DNA from: Stappia sp.
Lineage (GTDB): Bacteria; Pseudomonadota; Alphaproteobacteria; Rhizobiales; Stappiaceae
Reading direction: 5' to 3'
Length of the DNA: 64,000 nt
Assembly: GCF_040110915.1 (NCBI RefSeq)
Contig: NZ_CP157793.1
Span: forward strand, 570,939 to 634,938
Made by a program: the position numbers and the translations under genes. The notes beneath the pieces were generated by a model. It saw nothing but the letters and a program-made list of their open reading frames with translations, did not search any database and was not told the DNA's origin. This document shows positions 10,520 through 18,521 of this stretch, in pieces (the first letter of the stretch is position 1; the number at the start of each line of letters is the position of its first letter).

Positions 10520-10753
10520 GTTTCGGCGTGCGTTTCGGGCCGGTCGTGGGCCCCGGCAGGCGGCTCCGCACAGCCTGGCGTGAGTGGTGTTCACGACCTG
10601 TTAACCCTGTAATCGCGCGGCTTAACCCGGTGTTTACCATAACGACGGAGAGTTTCAGGGAAGGTCGTCCGGGCCGTCAGTCTCCGTGTAGCGGGCCGGA
10701 AGAAGAAGAATTTGCGCCGCAAGCGCGAAGAACTCGGGTGAAGAGGCCCATAG
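10520..10753 (+). promoter_or_regulatory. Leader and promoter region of the podJ-like gene, with paired TTAACC elements
   Basis: This non-coding stretch separates the divergent merR and podJ-like genes. It contains two TTAACC direct repeats at 10601 and 10622, spaced 21 bp (two helical turns). The second reads TTAACCCGGTGTTTACC, a near match to the CtrA consensus TTAA-N7-TTAA. CtrA control of polarity genes is known in Caulobacter; here it is only suggested. The start codon is preceded by AAGAGG. No other gene is seen. Confidence 0.35.
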
Positions 10754-13700
10754 ATGTCCTGGACAGCGCGAAACCGCACGACCCGTTCCCCTCGCCCGGA
10801 TGCTGGCGCCGACCCCGACATGGGCCGCGACAACGACAGCTGGTACGAGCCGCAGCGGCGGGCGCCCGCGTGGCGCGGGGAGCCGGCCGAGCCGGCGCCG
10901 CGGCACGCGGATCGCGGCAGCGCCCGCGATCAGCTCAACGCGGTGGCCGATCAGCTCGAGCGTCTGATGGATGGCGGCGAGGCGCCGCAACCGGCCCGCG
11001 CGCCCCACTCTCAACCCCAGCCCAACCGCAAGATGCGCCGTGCGGCCGCCGCGCGTGCGCGCACCGAAGGCCGTCCGGCGCCGACGTCGGAGGCGGAGCG
11101 CCGCACCAGCCGGATCGAGGCCGTTCTCGGTGCGCTCGACCGGCTCGACCGGCGGGTGGAAGATCTGTCCCAGGCGGCCACGGGGCCCGCTGCCTCCGAC
11201 ACGAGGCGGGGCGAGGGCGCGCCCGCCGATGGCTATGATGCCGACCCGTACGATGCGGCGCCTTATGATGCGGCCCCTTATGATGCCGATCCGTATGGCG
11301 CCGAGGCCTATGACCCGTCCTATGACGTCGACCCCTATGACGCCGATCCTTACATGCGCGCGGGGCACGAGGAAGAGCGCGTCGAGGCCATGCGCCGCGA
11401 CCGGTCGGCCGCGCGGCACGCGGCGAGGTTCGGGGCAAGCGGACCGCAGCGCCGGGCGCCGCATGGGGGTGCCGCCGACGACGATTTCGACCGCCAGGAG
11501 CGCGAGATGATGGCTGCCCGGGCGCCCGAGCGACGGCGGTCCGCGCGCGGCGAGCCCGTCCCGGCCGTGGTTGCCGCCGAACTCGGCGAGGAGCTGCGCC
11601 CGCTGTTTCAGGACCTCGCACGCAAGATCGAGCGCGCGGGCGGTCCGCAAGATGTGGCGGTGGCGACCCTGCGCCGCGACATTGCGGAGTTGCGCAACAC
11701 GCTGATGGAAAGCCTGCGCGCCGAGCGCGGGCGCGCATCGCCGCGCGAGGCGGCGGAAATGCGGCGCCTGTCGGATGCGGTGGAGCGTCTGCGCGCGGAC
11801 CGTTCCGACATGCGGGTGGCGCGCGAACTGCGCGCGGAGATCGCCGACCTTCGGTCCCTGATCGGCCAGTCCAACGTCGACGGCATGCTGCAGTCGCTGG
11901 AAAGCGGTTATGCGCATCTGGTCCAGCGGCTGGACGAACTGGCGCGCGACCGCGCCGAGCCCCGTCTGCTGGAAGATCTCGGTCAGCGCCTTGCCGAGAT
12001 CGAGGACGCCTTCCGCATCGTGCCCCGCGCCGACCAACTGGTCGCGCTCGACGACCGGGTCGCCGACATCGGCCATCGGGTCGAGGAACTGGTGCGCCGC
12101 AATGCCGGACCGGAACTCGAGACGCTGCGCGGCGAGGTGCGCGGCGTGCGCGATCTCGTCGAGCGGCTCGACGTGCAGGATCTGCTGGGCGGCATCGAGG
12201 AGCGGCTGTCGACGCTCTCCGTGCGTCTCGACAGCGTCGAGCAGCTGGCCGACGACCAGCGCGCGATGCGCGAGCGTCTGGAGCAGATCGACCGCCGTCT
12301 GCCGGCCTCCGGCGCGGTGGACCGGCTGAACGATCGGCTGGAGGAGATCGCCGGCATGCTTGCCGACGATCGCGCGGCGCGCGCCGCCGAACCCGATCCG
12401 AGGCTGGATCAGCAACTGGACGAGATCGCCGGCCGGCTGAAGCGGATCGAGAACGCCCGCCAGATGCCGCCGAGCTACGATGCCGCCTTCACGCTGCTGG
12501 AAAAGCGGCTGACCGCCATCGACAGCAAGATCGACGCGCTTGACCGCCCCGAAACGGTGACGCTTTCCGCCGGCGACGGCCGGGCGGCGATCGAGACCGA
12601 CCTGCTCACCCGTCTGGAATCGGGCATCGCCGATCTGACCCGGCGCCTCGACGGCGCGCAAAGCTCCGGCCAGGGCCCGGATCTCGACCGTCTTCACGCG
12701 GAAATCGCCGCGCTGCGCGAGGGGCTCGCCAGCCCGGGCGAACCGCAGTTCGGCAATCTGGAAGCCCAGGTCCGCGATCTGGCCGAAGCCGTCAGCCGCA
12801 GCAGCGGCCGCGACGACGGGGCGGCGCTCGCCCAGATCGAATCCAAGATCGCCGCACTGGCGGAGAAGCTCGACGCGGCGGAGCACGGGTTCGCCCGGCT
12901 CGACGATCTCCACGCCGGGGCGCAATCCGGCATGTCCGGCGAGATCATGGACGCCCTGCGCGGCGACCTCCACCGTCTGATGGATGCCGCCACCAGCTCG
13001 GAGCGCAAGACGCGCGAGTCGATGGACAGCGTCCAGAGCGTGCTGGCCTCCATCAACCAGCGTCTGGTGGCGCTCGAGCAGGATCGCGGCGCGGACGGCG
13101 CGCCGCTTGCCTCGCCCGAGGACGACCGTCCGCTGGAGCCGGGCTCCGGCAAGCCGCAGCCGCGCCCGCGCATCCGCATTCAGGAACAGCAGCGCGCCGG
13201 CACGCCGGTGGCCCGCGCCCGTCCGGCGCAAAAGGGTGCGCCGGGTGCCGATCCCGCCGGCGATCCGCCGGCGCGCGCCCCGCGAACCGCACAGGCAGCA
13301 GGGCCACAGGCGACAGACGCACAGGCCGGTGGCGCGCAGGCGGGTTCGGCAGAGCGCGGCGAGGGCGCACAGCGCCATGCAAGGTCGAACGACCCGCGCG
13401 ACCGCAAGGCCGACTTCATCGCCGCTGCCCGCCGGGCGGCGCAGGCGGCGGCCGCCGAAGTGGACGAGCCGAAGTCGACGCTCGGCCTGTTGCGCGGGCG
13501 CGGCAAGAGTGCTGCCCAGGAGGGCGAGGACACGGCGGGCCGTTCGGCCGCCGGCTGGCTCCGCTCGCGTCTGTCCGGGCGCCGCAAGGGCGGGCGCGAG
13601 GACGAGGCCGAGAGCGAGGTCGCGACCCCCGCCACCGCCGAGCGCCGGGACGGCGGGCGTGGCAAGGGCGCGCCGCGTGCGGACGAGGCGGCGGCCGCGC

Positions 13701-15226
13701 CGAGCGTGCGCGCCGATGCAAGGCCCACGGATCTTGCCGGCGACGAGGCCGAACAGGCCGAGGCCGGGGGACGCCGGCTCTTCTCGCCGGGTGGACGTCG
13801 CGCGGTGCTGCTCGCCGCCGCCGCCGTGGTGATCGCCATCGGGGCACTGCAGATCTTCAAGCAGGTCGGACCCGGTGGCTCGGACGGCGCGGAGGATCTC
13901 GCGGCCCTCGACACGCCGCCCGTGATCGAACAGGTGGCGCAGCCGCAGGAAGATGCGACGTCCCGGCGCGCGCCGGACACGCCGGCGACGCTGGCAAGCG
14001 CGAGCGGCCAGACGGGAGCCCAGGCAGGAGCCCAGACCGCATCCAACACGGGATCCCGGGCCGGACCGACGGTCGAGCGCGCGCAGCGCGCGGCCACCGG
14101 CGCGCCGGAGGGGCCGACGGCTACTGAGGCCGGGATGCCGGGTTCGTCGGCGTCGCCGGCACAGGGTATCCCGTCCCGGGACATGCCGGCGCAAGACGCC
14201 GGTGCGGGCGAGGCCGAGATGGCCTTCGCGCCCCCGGCCGTGCCGCAGGCCGGCTTCAGCGCCAATCCCGACACGCTGCCGACCTCGCAGTTTCAGGGGC
14301 CCGCGGATGCCGGCGAGACGGGGATGGGCACGGGCACGCCCGGCGCCTCCGACGCGCTGGCCGGGATCCCCGAAAGCATCGGCCCTCTGCCGCTGCGCCA
14401 GGCCGCCGCGCAGGGCGACCCCAATGCGCTCTTCGCCGTCGCCGTGCGCTACACCGAAGGCAAGGGCGTGACGCCGGATCTGGCCGAGGCGGCGCGCTAC
14501 TACCGGCGCGCGGCGGAGGCGGGGCTTGCGCCCGCGCAATACCGGCTCGGCAGCCTTTATGAAAAGGGGCGCGGGGTGGAACGCGATCTGGAGGCCGCGC
14601 GCGACTGGTACGCCCGCGCCGCCAAGCAGGGCAACGCCAAGGCCTCGCACAATCTCGCGGTGCTCTACGCCGAAGGGATCTCGGGCAATCCGGAGTTTCG
14701 CGACGCCGCGCATTGGTTCAAGACGGCCGCCAATTTCGGCCTGACCGACAGCCAGTACAATCTCGGCATTCTCTATGCCCGGGGGCTGGGCCTGGAGAAG
14801 AACCTCGTCGAAAGCTACAAGTGGTTCGCGCTGGCGGCCGAGCAGGGCGACGCGGATGCCGCCAACAAGCGCGACGAGCTTGCCAACATGCTGTCCAAGG
14901 AGCAGCTGGCCGAGGCGCGTCTGGCGGTGGAGACCTGGCAGCAGGCGCCGCAGTCCGCGTCCGCCAACACCGTGGAGATGAGCCCGAGCTGGTCGGCTCC
15001 GGCCGCCCCGATCTCGCAGGCGACGATGACCGGCGACCCGCGCACCATGGTGCTGCAGGCGCAGAAGCTTCTCGCCGAGCGCGGCTTCGATCCGGGAACG
15101 CCCGACGGCCAGGTCGGCCCGCGCACGCGGGAGGCGATTCGCGCCTTCCAGGCGGCCGCCGGCCTTCCGGTCACCGGCCACGTGACGCCGGCGCTGGTCG
15201 AGGCGCTGTCGGAACGCTCGATCTAG
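10754..15226 (+). CDS. PodJ-like polar localization factor: coiled-coil, transmembrane, Sel1 repeats, peptidoglycan-binding domain
   Basis: The 1490-residue protein has a disordered Pro/Arg/Ala-rich N-terminus with a Tyr-Asp-Ala-Asp-Pro repeat near residues 161-200. A long helical coiled-coil region (about 250-780) and a second disordered linker follow. One transmembrane helix lies near 1015-1036 (AVLLAAAAVVIAIGAL). About four Sel1 repeats occupy 1216-1380 (LGSLYEKGRGVERDLEAARD, YNLGILYARG), and a PG_binding_1 domain lies at 1428-1489. This order matches PodJ of alphaproteobacteria: a cytoplasmic scaffold, one crossing and a periplasmic Sel1/PG-binding end, organising the new pole. A 1508-residue open frame on the opposite strand is a GC-rich shadow. 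It stands alone as a transcription unit. Confidence 0.88.
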   Translation: MSWTARNRTTRSPRPDAGADPDMGRDNDSWYEPQRRAPAWRGEPAEPAPRHADRGSARDQLNAVADQLERLMDGGEAPQPARAPHSQPQPNRKMRRAAAARARTEGRPAPTSEAERRTSRIEAVLGALDRLDRRVEDLSQAATGPAASDTRRGEGAPADGYDADPYDAAPYDAAPYDADPYGAEAYDPSYDVDPYDADPYMRAGHEEERVEAMRRDRSAARHAARFGASGPQRRAPHGGAADDDFDRQEREMMAARAPERRRSARGEPVPAVVAAELGEELRPLFQDLARKIERAGGPQDVAVATLRRDIAELRNTLMESLRAERGRASPREAAEMRRLSDAVERLRADRSDMRVARELRAEIADLRSLIGQSNVDGMLQSLESGYAHLVQRLDELARDRAEPRLLEDLGQRLAEIEDAFRIVPRADQLVALDDRVADIGHRVEELVRRNAGPELETLRGEVRGVRDLVERLDVQDLLGGIEERLSTLSVRLDSVEQLADDQRAMRERLEQIDRRLPASGAVDRLNDRLEEIAGMLADDRAARAAEPDPRLDQQLDEIAGRLKRIENARQMPPSYDAAFTLLEKRLTAIDSKIDALDRPETVTLSAGDGRAAIETDLLTRLESGIADLTRRLDGAQSSGQGPDLDRLHAEIAALREGLASPGEPQFGNLEAQVRDLAEAVSRSSGRDDGAALAQIESKIAALAEKLDAAEHGFARLDDLHAGAQSGMSGEIMDALRGDLHRLMDAATSSERKTRESMDSVQSVLASINQRLVALEQDRGADGAPLASPEDDRPLEPGSGKPQPRPRIRIQEQQRAGTPVARARPAQKGAPGADPAGDPPARAPRTAQAAGPQATDAQAGGAQAGSAERGEGAQRHARSNDPRDRKADFIAAARRAAQAAAAEVDEPKSTLGLLRGRGKSAAQEGEDTAGRSAAGWLRSRLSGRRKGGREDEAESEVATPATAERRDGGRGKGAPRADEAAAAPSVRADARPTDLAGDEAEQAEAGGRRLFSPGGRRAVLLAAAAVVIAIGALQIFKQVGPGGSDGAEDLAALDTPPVIEQVAQPQEDATSRRAPDTPATLASASGQTGAQAGAQTASNTGSRAGPTVERAQRAATGAPEGPTATEAGMPGSSASPAQGIPSRDMPAQDAGAGEAEMAFAPPAVPQAGFSANPDTLPTSQFQGPADAGETGMGTGTPGASDALAGIPESIGPLPLRQAAAQGDPNALFAVAVRYTEGKGVTPDLAEAARYYRRAAEAGLAPAQYRLGSLYEKGRGVERDLEAARDWYARAAKQGNAKASHNLAVLYAEGISGNPEFRDAAHWFKTAANFGLTDSQYNLGILYARGLGLEKNLVESYKWFALAAEQGDADAANKRDELANMLSKEQLAEARLAVETWQQAPQSASANTVEMSPSWSAPAAPISQATMTGDPRTMVLQAQKLLAERGFDPGTPDGQVGPRTREAIRAFQAAAGLPVTGHVTPALVEALSERSI
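11234..11353 (+). repeat. 15-bp tandem repeat coding for Tyr-Asp-Ala-Asp/Ala-Pro units
   Basis: Eight in-frame 15-base units, the later ones degenerate, encode YDADP/YDAAP-type pentapeptides in the disordered N-terminal region of the podJ-like gene. Units are marked by TATGATGC at near-regular spacing. Being a multiple of three, copy-number change would alter linker length without a frameshift. Confidence 0.8.
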
Positions 15227-15482
15227 AGGATGGGGCCGGTCCGTCCCCGGTGACGGCGCCGATTTCAGGCCCCGTTTCCGACCCGTTTTCCGGCATCGGG
15301 GCGCCGGCCGCGCGGCGGGCCGACTGGCGCGTTGACAGGGCCGGGGGAAGCGCGCTTTATCGTTTTCAAGGGCGCCGCCCGGCGCGTCGTCGTCCGCGGC
15401 CCGGGCGGCCGCAAACCGGGCTTCGACCCATTTGGCCCACCCCGCCGCCCGGGCAAGCGAGCGGCCGAGTCGTCGGTGTGAC

Positions 15483-16415
15483 GTGCAAATCTACCTGCCC
15501 ATTGCCGAATTGCCCGTCAACATGTTCATGTTGTTCGGGATGGGGGGAGCCGTTGGCTTCCTGTCGGGGCTGTTCGGCATCGGCGGCGGCTTCCTGCTGA
15601 CACCGCTCCTGATCTTTTCGGGCATTCCGCCGGCGGTCTCCGTCGCCACCGTGACGACCCAGGTCGTGGCCTCCTCCGCCTCCGGCGTGGTCGCCTACTG
15701 GCGGCGCAAGATGATCGATTTCAAGCTCGCCGGCGTGCTGCTCGTCGGCGGCGTGATCGGCTCGGCGATCGGCGTGTGGCTGTTCGGCATGCTGCGCACG
15801 CTGGGTCAGCTCGATCTGGTGATCTCGCTGTCCTATGTCTCGTTTCTGGGCGCCATCGGCGGTCTGATGTTCTTTGAATCCGTGCGCGCGATGACGCGGC
15901 GGCGGCAGGGCGTGCAGACGCCCGTGCGCCAGCCCGGACGCCACAACTGGGTGCACGGGCTGCCGATGAAGATGCGCTTTCGCCAGTCGCGGCTCTATGT
16001 CAGCGTCATTCCGATCCTGACGCTGGGCGGTGTCATCGGCTTTCTCGGCAGTATCCTGGGCATCGGCGGCGGCTTCATGATGGTGCCGGCGCTCATCTAT
16101 CTGCTGCGGGTGCCGACCAACGTGGTGATCGGCACGTCGCTGTTCCAGATCCTGTTCACCATGGCCGCGGCGACGCTTCTGCATGCCATGTCCACCCAGT
16201 CGGTGGACATCGTGCTGGCGCTGACGCTGATGATCGGCGGCGTGATCGGCGCCCAGTTCGGCGCGCGCATGGGGCAGAAGCTGCGCGGCGATCAGCTTCG
16301 CCTGCTGCTGGCCCTGCTGGTGCTGTCGGTCGGCCTGCGGTTCGCCGTCAATCTGGTGCTGACGCCGGACGAGCTCTATTCGATCTCCGTTTCGCTGATG
16401 GAGGCGACGCGATGA
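15483..16415 (+). CDS. TSUP family (TauE/SafE) sulfite/anion exporter
   Basis: The GTG start gives a 310-residue protein beginning VQIYLPIAELPVNMF, which matches how I remember rhizobial homologues starting. A longer TTG frame adds a low-complexity Pro/Arg segment and is rejected. The sequence is highly hydrophobic with two repeated halves, each carrying the family motif GLFGIGGGFLLTP or SILGIGGGFMMVP. TSUP proteins export sulfite, sulfoacetate or related anions, or take up organic anions. The stop codon overlaps the next start as ATGA, so it is translationally coupled to the TIGR02186 protein, a pairing often seen in alphaproteobacteria. Confidence 0.87.
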   Translation: MQIYLPIAELPVNMFMLFGMGGAVGFLSGLFGIGGGFLLTPLLIFSGIPPAVSVATVTTQVVASSASGVVAYWRRKMIDFKLAGVLLVGGVIGSAIGVWLFGMLRTLGQLDLVISLSYVSFLGAIGGLMFFESVRAMTRRRQGVQTPVRQPGRHNWVHGLPMKMRFRQSRLYVSVIPILTLGGVIGFLGSILGIGGGFMMVPALIYLLRVPTNVVIGTSLFQILFTMAAATLLHAMSTQSVDIVLALTLMIGGVIGAQFGARMGQKLRGDQLRLLLALLVLSVGLRFAVNLVLTPDELYSISVSLMEATR

Positions 16416-17224
16416 GGCACGCGGCCGCGACAGTCCGGCAAAGGGTGACGTCGGCGCTGGCGGGCGGGCTTGCTGGCGGGCTGGCGCTTCTCGGGCTGAC
16501 CGTGAGCGCGGCGGCGGAAAACCTCGTCGTGGCCCTGTCGTCGGAGGAGGTGAAGATCGAGTCGAACTTCACCGGCACGGAGATCGTCGTCTTCGGCGAG
16601 ATCGTGCGCGACGCGCTGACGGTGGCCCGGCCCGAGCCCTACGACCTCGCGGTGGTCGTGGCCGGTCCGCAGCAGACGGTCACCACACGGCGCAAGGGCC
16701 GCTTCTTCGGCATCTGGGTCAATCGCGACGCGGAAACCTTCGCGCAGGTGCCGAGCTTCCTCGCGGTGCATACGACGCGCCCCTCCTATGACCTGACGTC
16801 GCGCACGCTGCGCGAGCGCCATCGCATCGGACTGCGCAATCTCAATCTGCCGATTGTCGGCGAATCCACCGTTCCGGTCGGGGATCGCGGCGATTTCCGG
16901 GAGGCCTTCCTGCGTCTGCGGGTGCAAAGCGGGCTTTATGCCGAACGCCCCGAAACCATCGAGTTCCTGAGCGACTCCCTGTTTCGCACCACCGTGCCGT
17001 TGCCGGCCAATGTGCCGGTCGGCTCCTATACGGTCTCCACCTATCTCTTGCGCGGCGGGGCGTTGCTGGCCGAGCACGAGGACCGGCTGACCATCGCCAA
17101 GACAGGGTTCGAGCAGTTCACCTTCCGTCTGGCCTACGACTATTCGCTGCTCTACGGCCTGATCGCCATTGCGCTTGCCATCTTCACGGGTTGGCTCGCC
17201 GGAGTGATCTTCCGGCGCGATTGA
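16412..17224 (+). CDS. TIGR02186 family membrane-anchored protein
   Basis: This 270-residue protein has an N-terminal signal sequence (GLALLGLTVSAAAE) and a C-terminal membrane helix (YGLIAIALAIFTGWLAGVIF) ending in a short Arg/Asp tail, so most of it should face the periplasm. Conserved segments ENLVVALSSEEVKI, FFGIWVNRDAETF and PSFLAVHTTRP identify the uncharacterised TIGR02186 family. It overlaps the TSUP transporter gene by four bases, and co-occurrence suggests it is an accessory subunit of that exporter. No enzymatic motif is visible. Confidence 0.85.
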   Translation: MRHAAATVRQRVTSALAGGLAGGLALLGLTVSAAAENLVVALSSEEVKIESNFTGTEIVVFGEIVRDALTVARPEPYDLAVVVAGPQQTVTTRRKGRFFGIWVNRDAETFAQVPSFLAVHTTRPSYDLTSRTLRERHRIGLRNLNLPIVGESTVPVGDRGDFREAFLRLRVQSGLYAERPETIEFLSDSLFRTTVPLPANVPVGSYTVSTYLLRGGALLAEHEDRLTIAKTGFEQFTFRLAYDYSLLYGLIAIALAIFTGWLAGVIFRRD

Positions 17225-17276
17225 GCCGTAAATCGCGGACACGACACAAGAAAGCCGCGATCGCGAAGGGGGAGCC

Positions 17277-17771
17277 ATGTCCAATCGAGCTGTCGACGCC
17301 GAGACCGCGCCGGCGCCGGACTGGTCGCAGGCGCTTGGCTACGCTGGACTCATCCCGTTCCTGGCCGGAGCGGCGGCGCTGACGGCGATCGCCATGACGC
17401 TGCGCGATGTGGCGCTGGCCGCCGCGATCTCCAGCGCGGTGATCGTTTATGGCGCGGTGATCCTGTCGTTTCTCGGCGGCGTGCGCTGGGGGGTGGCCGT
17501 GGCGCGTGGCGATGCCGACGGGCGTGTGTTTGCCCTTTCGGTGGTGCCGTCGCTGATTGGCTGGGGCGCGGCGCTGCTGCCCGCGCCCTGGGCGCTGCTG
17601 GTCCTCGCCGCCGGCTTCATGCTTCAGGGGGCATGGGACGTGAAGACGGCCTCCGAGGGCGGTCTGCCGGCGTGGTACGCGCGCCTGCGCCGCCATCTCA
17701 CGGTGATCGTTGCCGCAAGCCTGCTGGTATCGGCCGCCAGCGTCCTGCTGGTCGAGGTCGCGCGGACCTGA
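17277..17771 (+). CDS. DUF3429 domain-containing membrane protein
   Basis: The 164-residue product has about five hydrophobic segments and the DUF3429 core, with LGYAGLIPFLAGA near the start and YGAVILSFLGGVRWG in the middle. The family has no assigned function. It begins at an ATG preceded by GGGGGAG, 52 nt after the TIGR02186 gene and on the same strand, so it may share the transcript. It is convergent with pdeM, and a short GCGTGCCGCT hairpin-like sequence lies in the 24-nt gap without a T-run. Confidence 0.85.
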   Translation: MSNRAVDAETAPAPDWSQALGYAGLIPFLAGAAALTAIAMTLRDVALAAAISSAVIVYGAVILSFLGGVRWGVAVARGDADGRVFALSVVPSLIGWGAALLPAPWALLVLAAGFMLQGAWDVKTASEGGLPAWYARLRRHLTVIVAASLLVSAASVLLVEVART

Positions 17772-17795
17772 ATGGCGGTGGTCTGAGCGTGCCGC

Positions 17796-18521
17796 TCAGT
17801 CGGCGACCAGACGGCTTGCGGTGAAGGGATAGAGGCGACCGTCGCCCAGCAGGAAGACGGAAAACTCCCGGGGCGGAAACAGCGCCTGCCACGCCCGGTC
17901 GAGCACGTTGAGCCCGCCGGTCAGAACGCCGAAGGCCGGCAGGACGAGACGCTGGCCGTCCGTCGCGAAACAGGGCCGGCGCACGCTGCGCCCGTAGCGG
18001 CGGATGCGCGCGGCCGGATGAAGATGTCCCGCGACCTCGCCCGGGGCCGGGTTCTCCGCCGGTTCATGGCGGAACGTCAGGCCGCCGAGCGCCACGTCGT
18101 CGACGGTCTCGCCGCACAGACCGACCGGGGCGACCGGATCGTGATTTCCGGTGACCCAGATCCACTCGCGGCCGAGCTGCAGCGTGGTGAGCATGGCGCG
18201 GTAGCAGGCCGGCAGGCGGTCGGCGCCGGAACGGTCGTGGAAGCTGTCGCCGAGCGCGATCACCCGCGCCGGATCGAAGGCGTCGAGCACCTCGGCGAGC
18301 TTCTCCAGCGTCGCGGCCGTGTCATAGGGCGGCAGCATCACGCCGCGGCCCGCGTAGCTGGAGGCCTTTTCGAAGTGAAGGTCGGCGACGACGAGCGTGC
18401 TCTCGTCCGGCCACCACAGGGCGCCGCTGTCATGCAGACCGACCAGCTCCCCGGCCAGCGAGATGTCGTGGCACACCGGTGCGAATGATCGCTGAGCAAC
18501 CTCGGCCGTGAACGGCTTCAC
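17796..18521 (-). CDS. pdeM: Ligase-associated DNA damage response endonuclease PdeM (calcineurin-like phosphoesterase)
   Basis: The 241-residue protein has all calcineurin-like metallophosphoesterase motifs in order: VADLHFEK, ALGDSFHD, VTGNHDP and VAGHLHP. These bind a dinuclear metal centre. The family TIGR04123 is found next to an ATP-dependent ligase, a DEXH helicase and an MBL exonuclease. All three are present here, so the annotation is firm. The start codon overlaps the helicase stop by four bases, which implies co-translation with that upstream gene. Expected role: trimming nucleic-acid ends during repair, in the cytosol. Confidence 0.92.
   Translation of the reverse strand: MKPFTAEVAQRSFAPVCHDISLAGELVGLHDSGALWWPDESTLVVADLHFEKASSYAGRGVMLPPYDTAATLEKLAEVLDAFDPARVIALGDSFHDRSGADRLPACYRAMLTTLQLGREWIWVTGNHDPVAPVGLCGETVDDVALGGLTFRHEPAENPAPGEVAGHLHPAARIRRYGRSVRRPCFATDGQRLVLPAFGVLTGGLNVLDRAWQALFPPREFSVFLLGDGRLYPFTASRLVAD

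Noticed and set aside
10655..15181. 1508-codon open frame opposite the podJ-like gene
   Set aside because: Its translation is Arg/Gly/Ala-rich without domains, and it mirrors the codon bias of the real gene, which has clear Sel1 and PG-binding domains.
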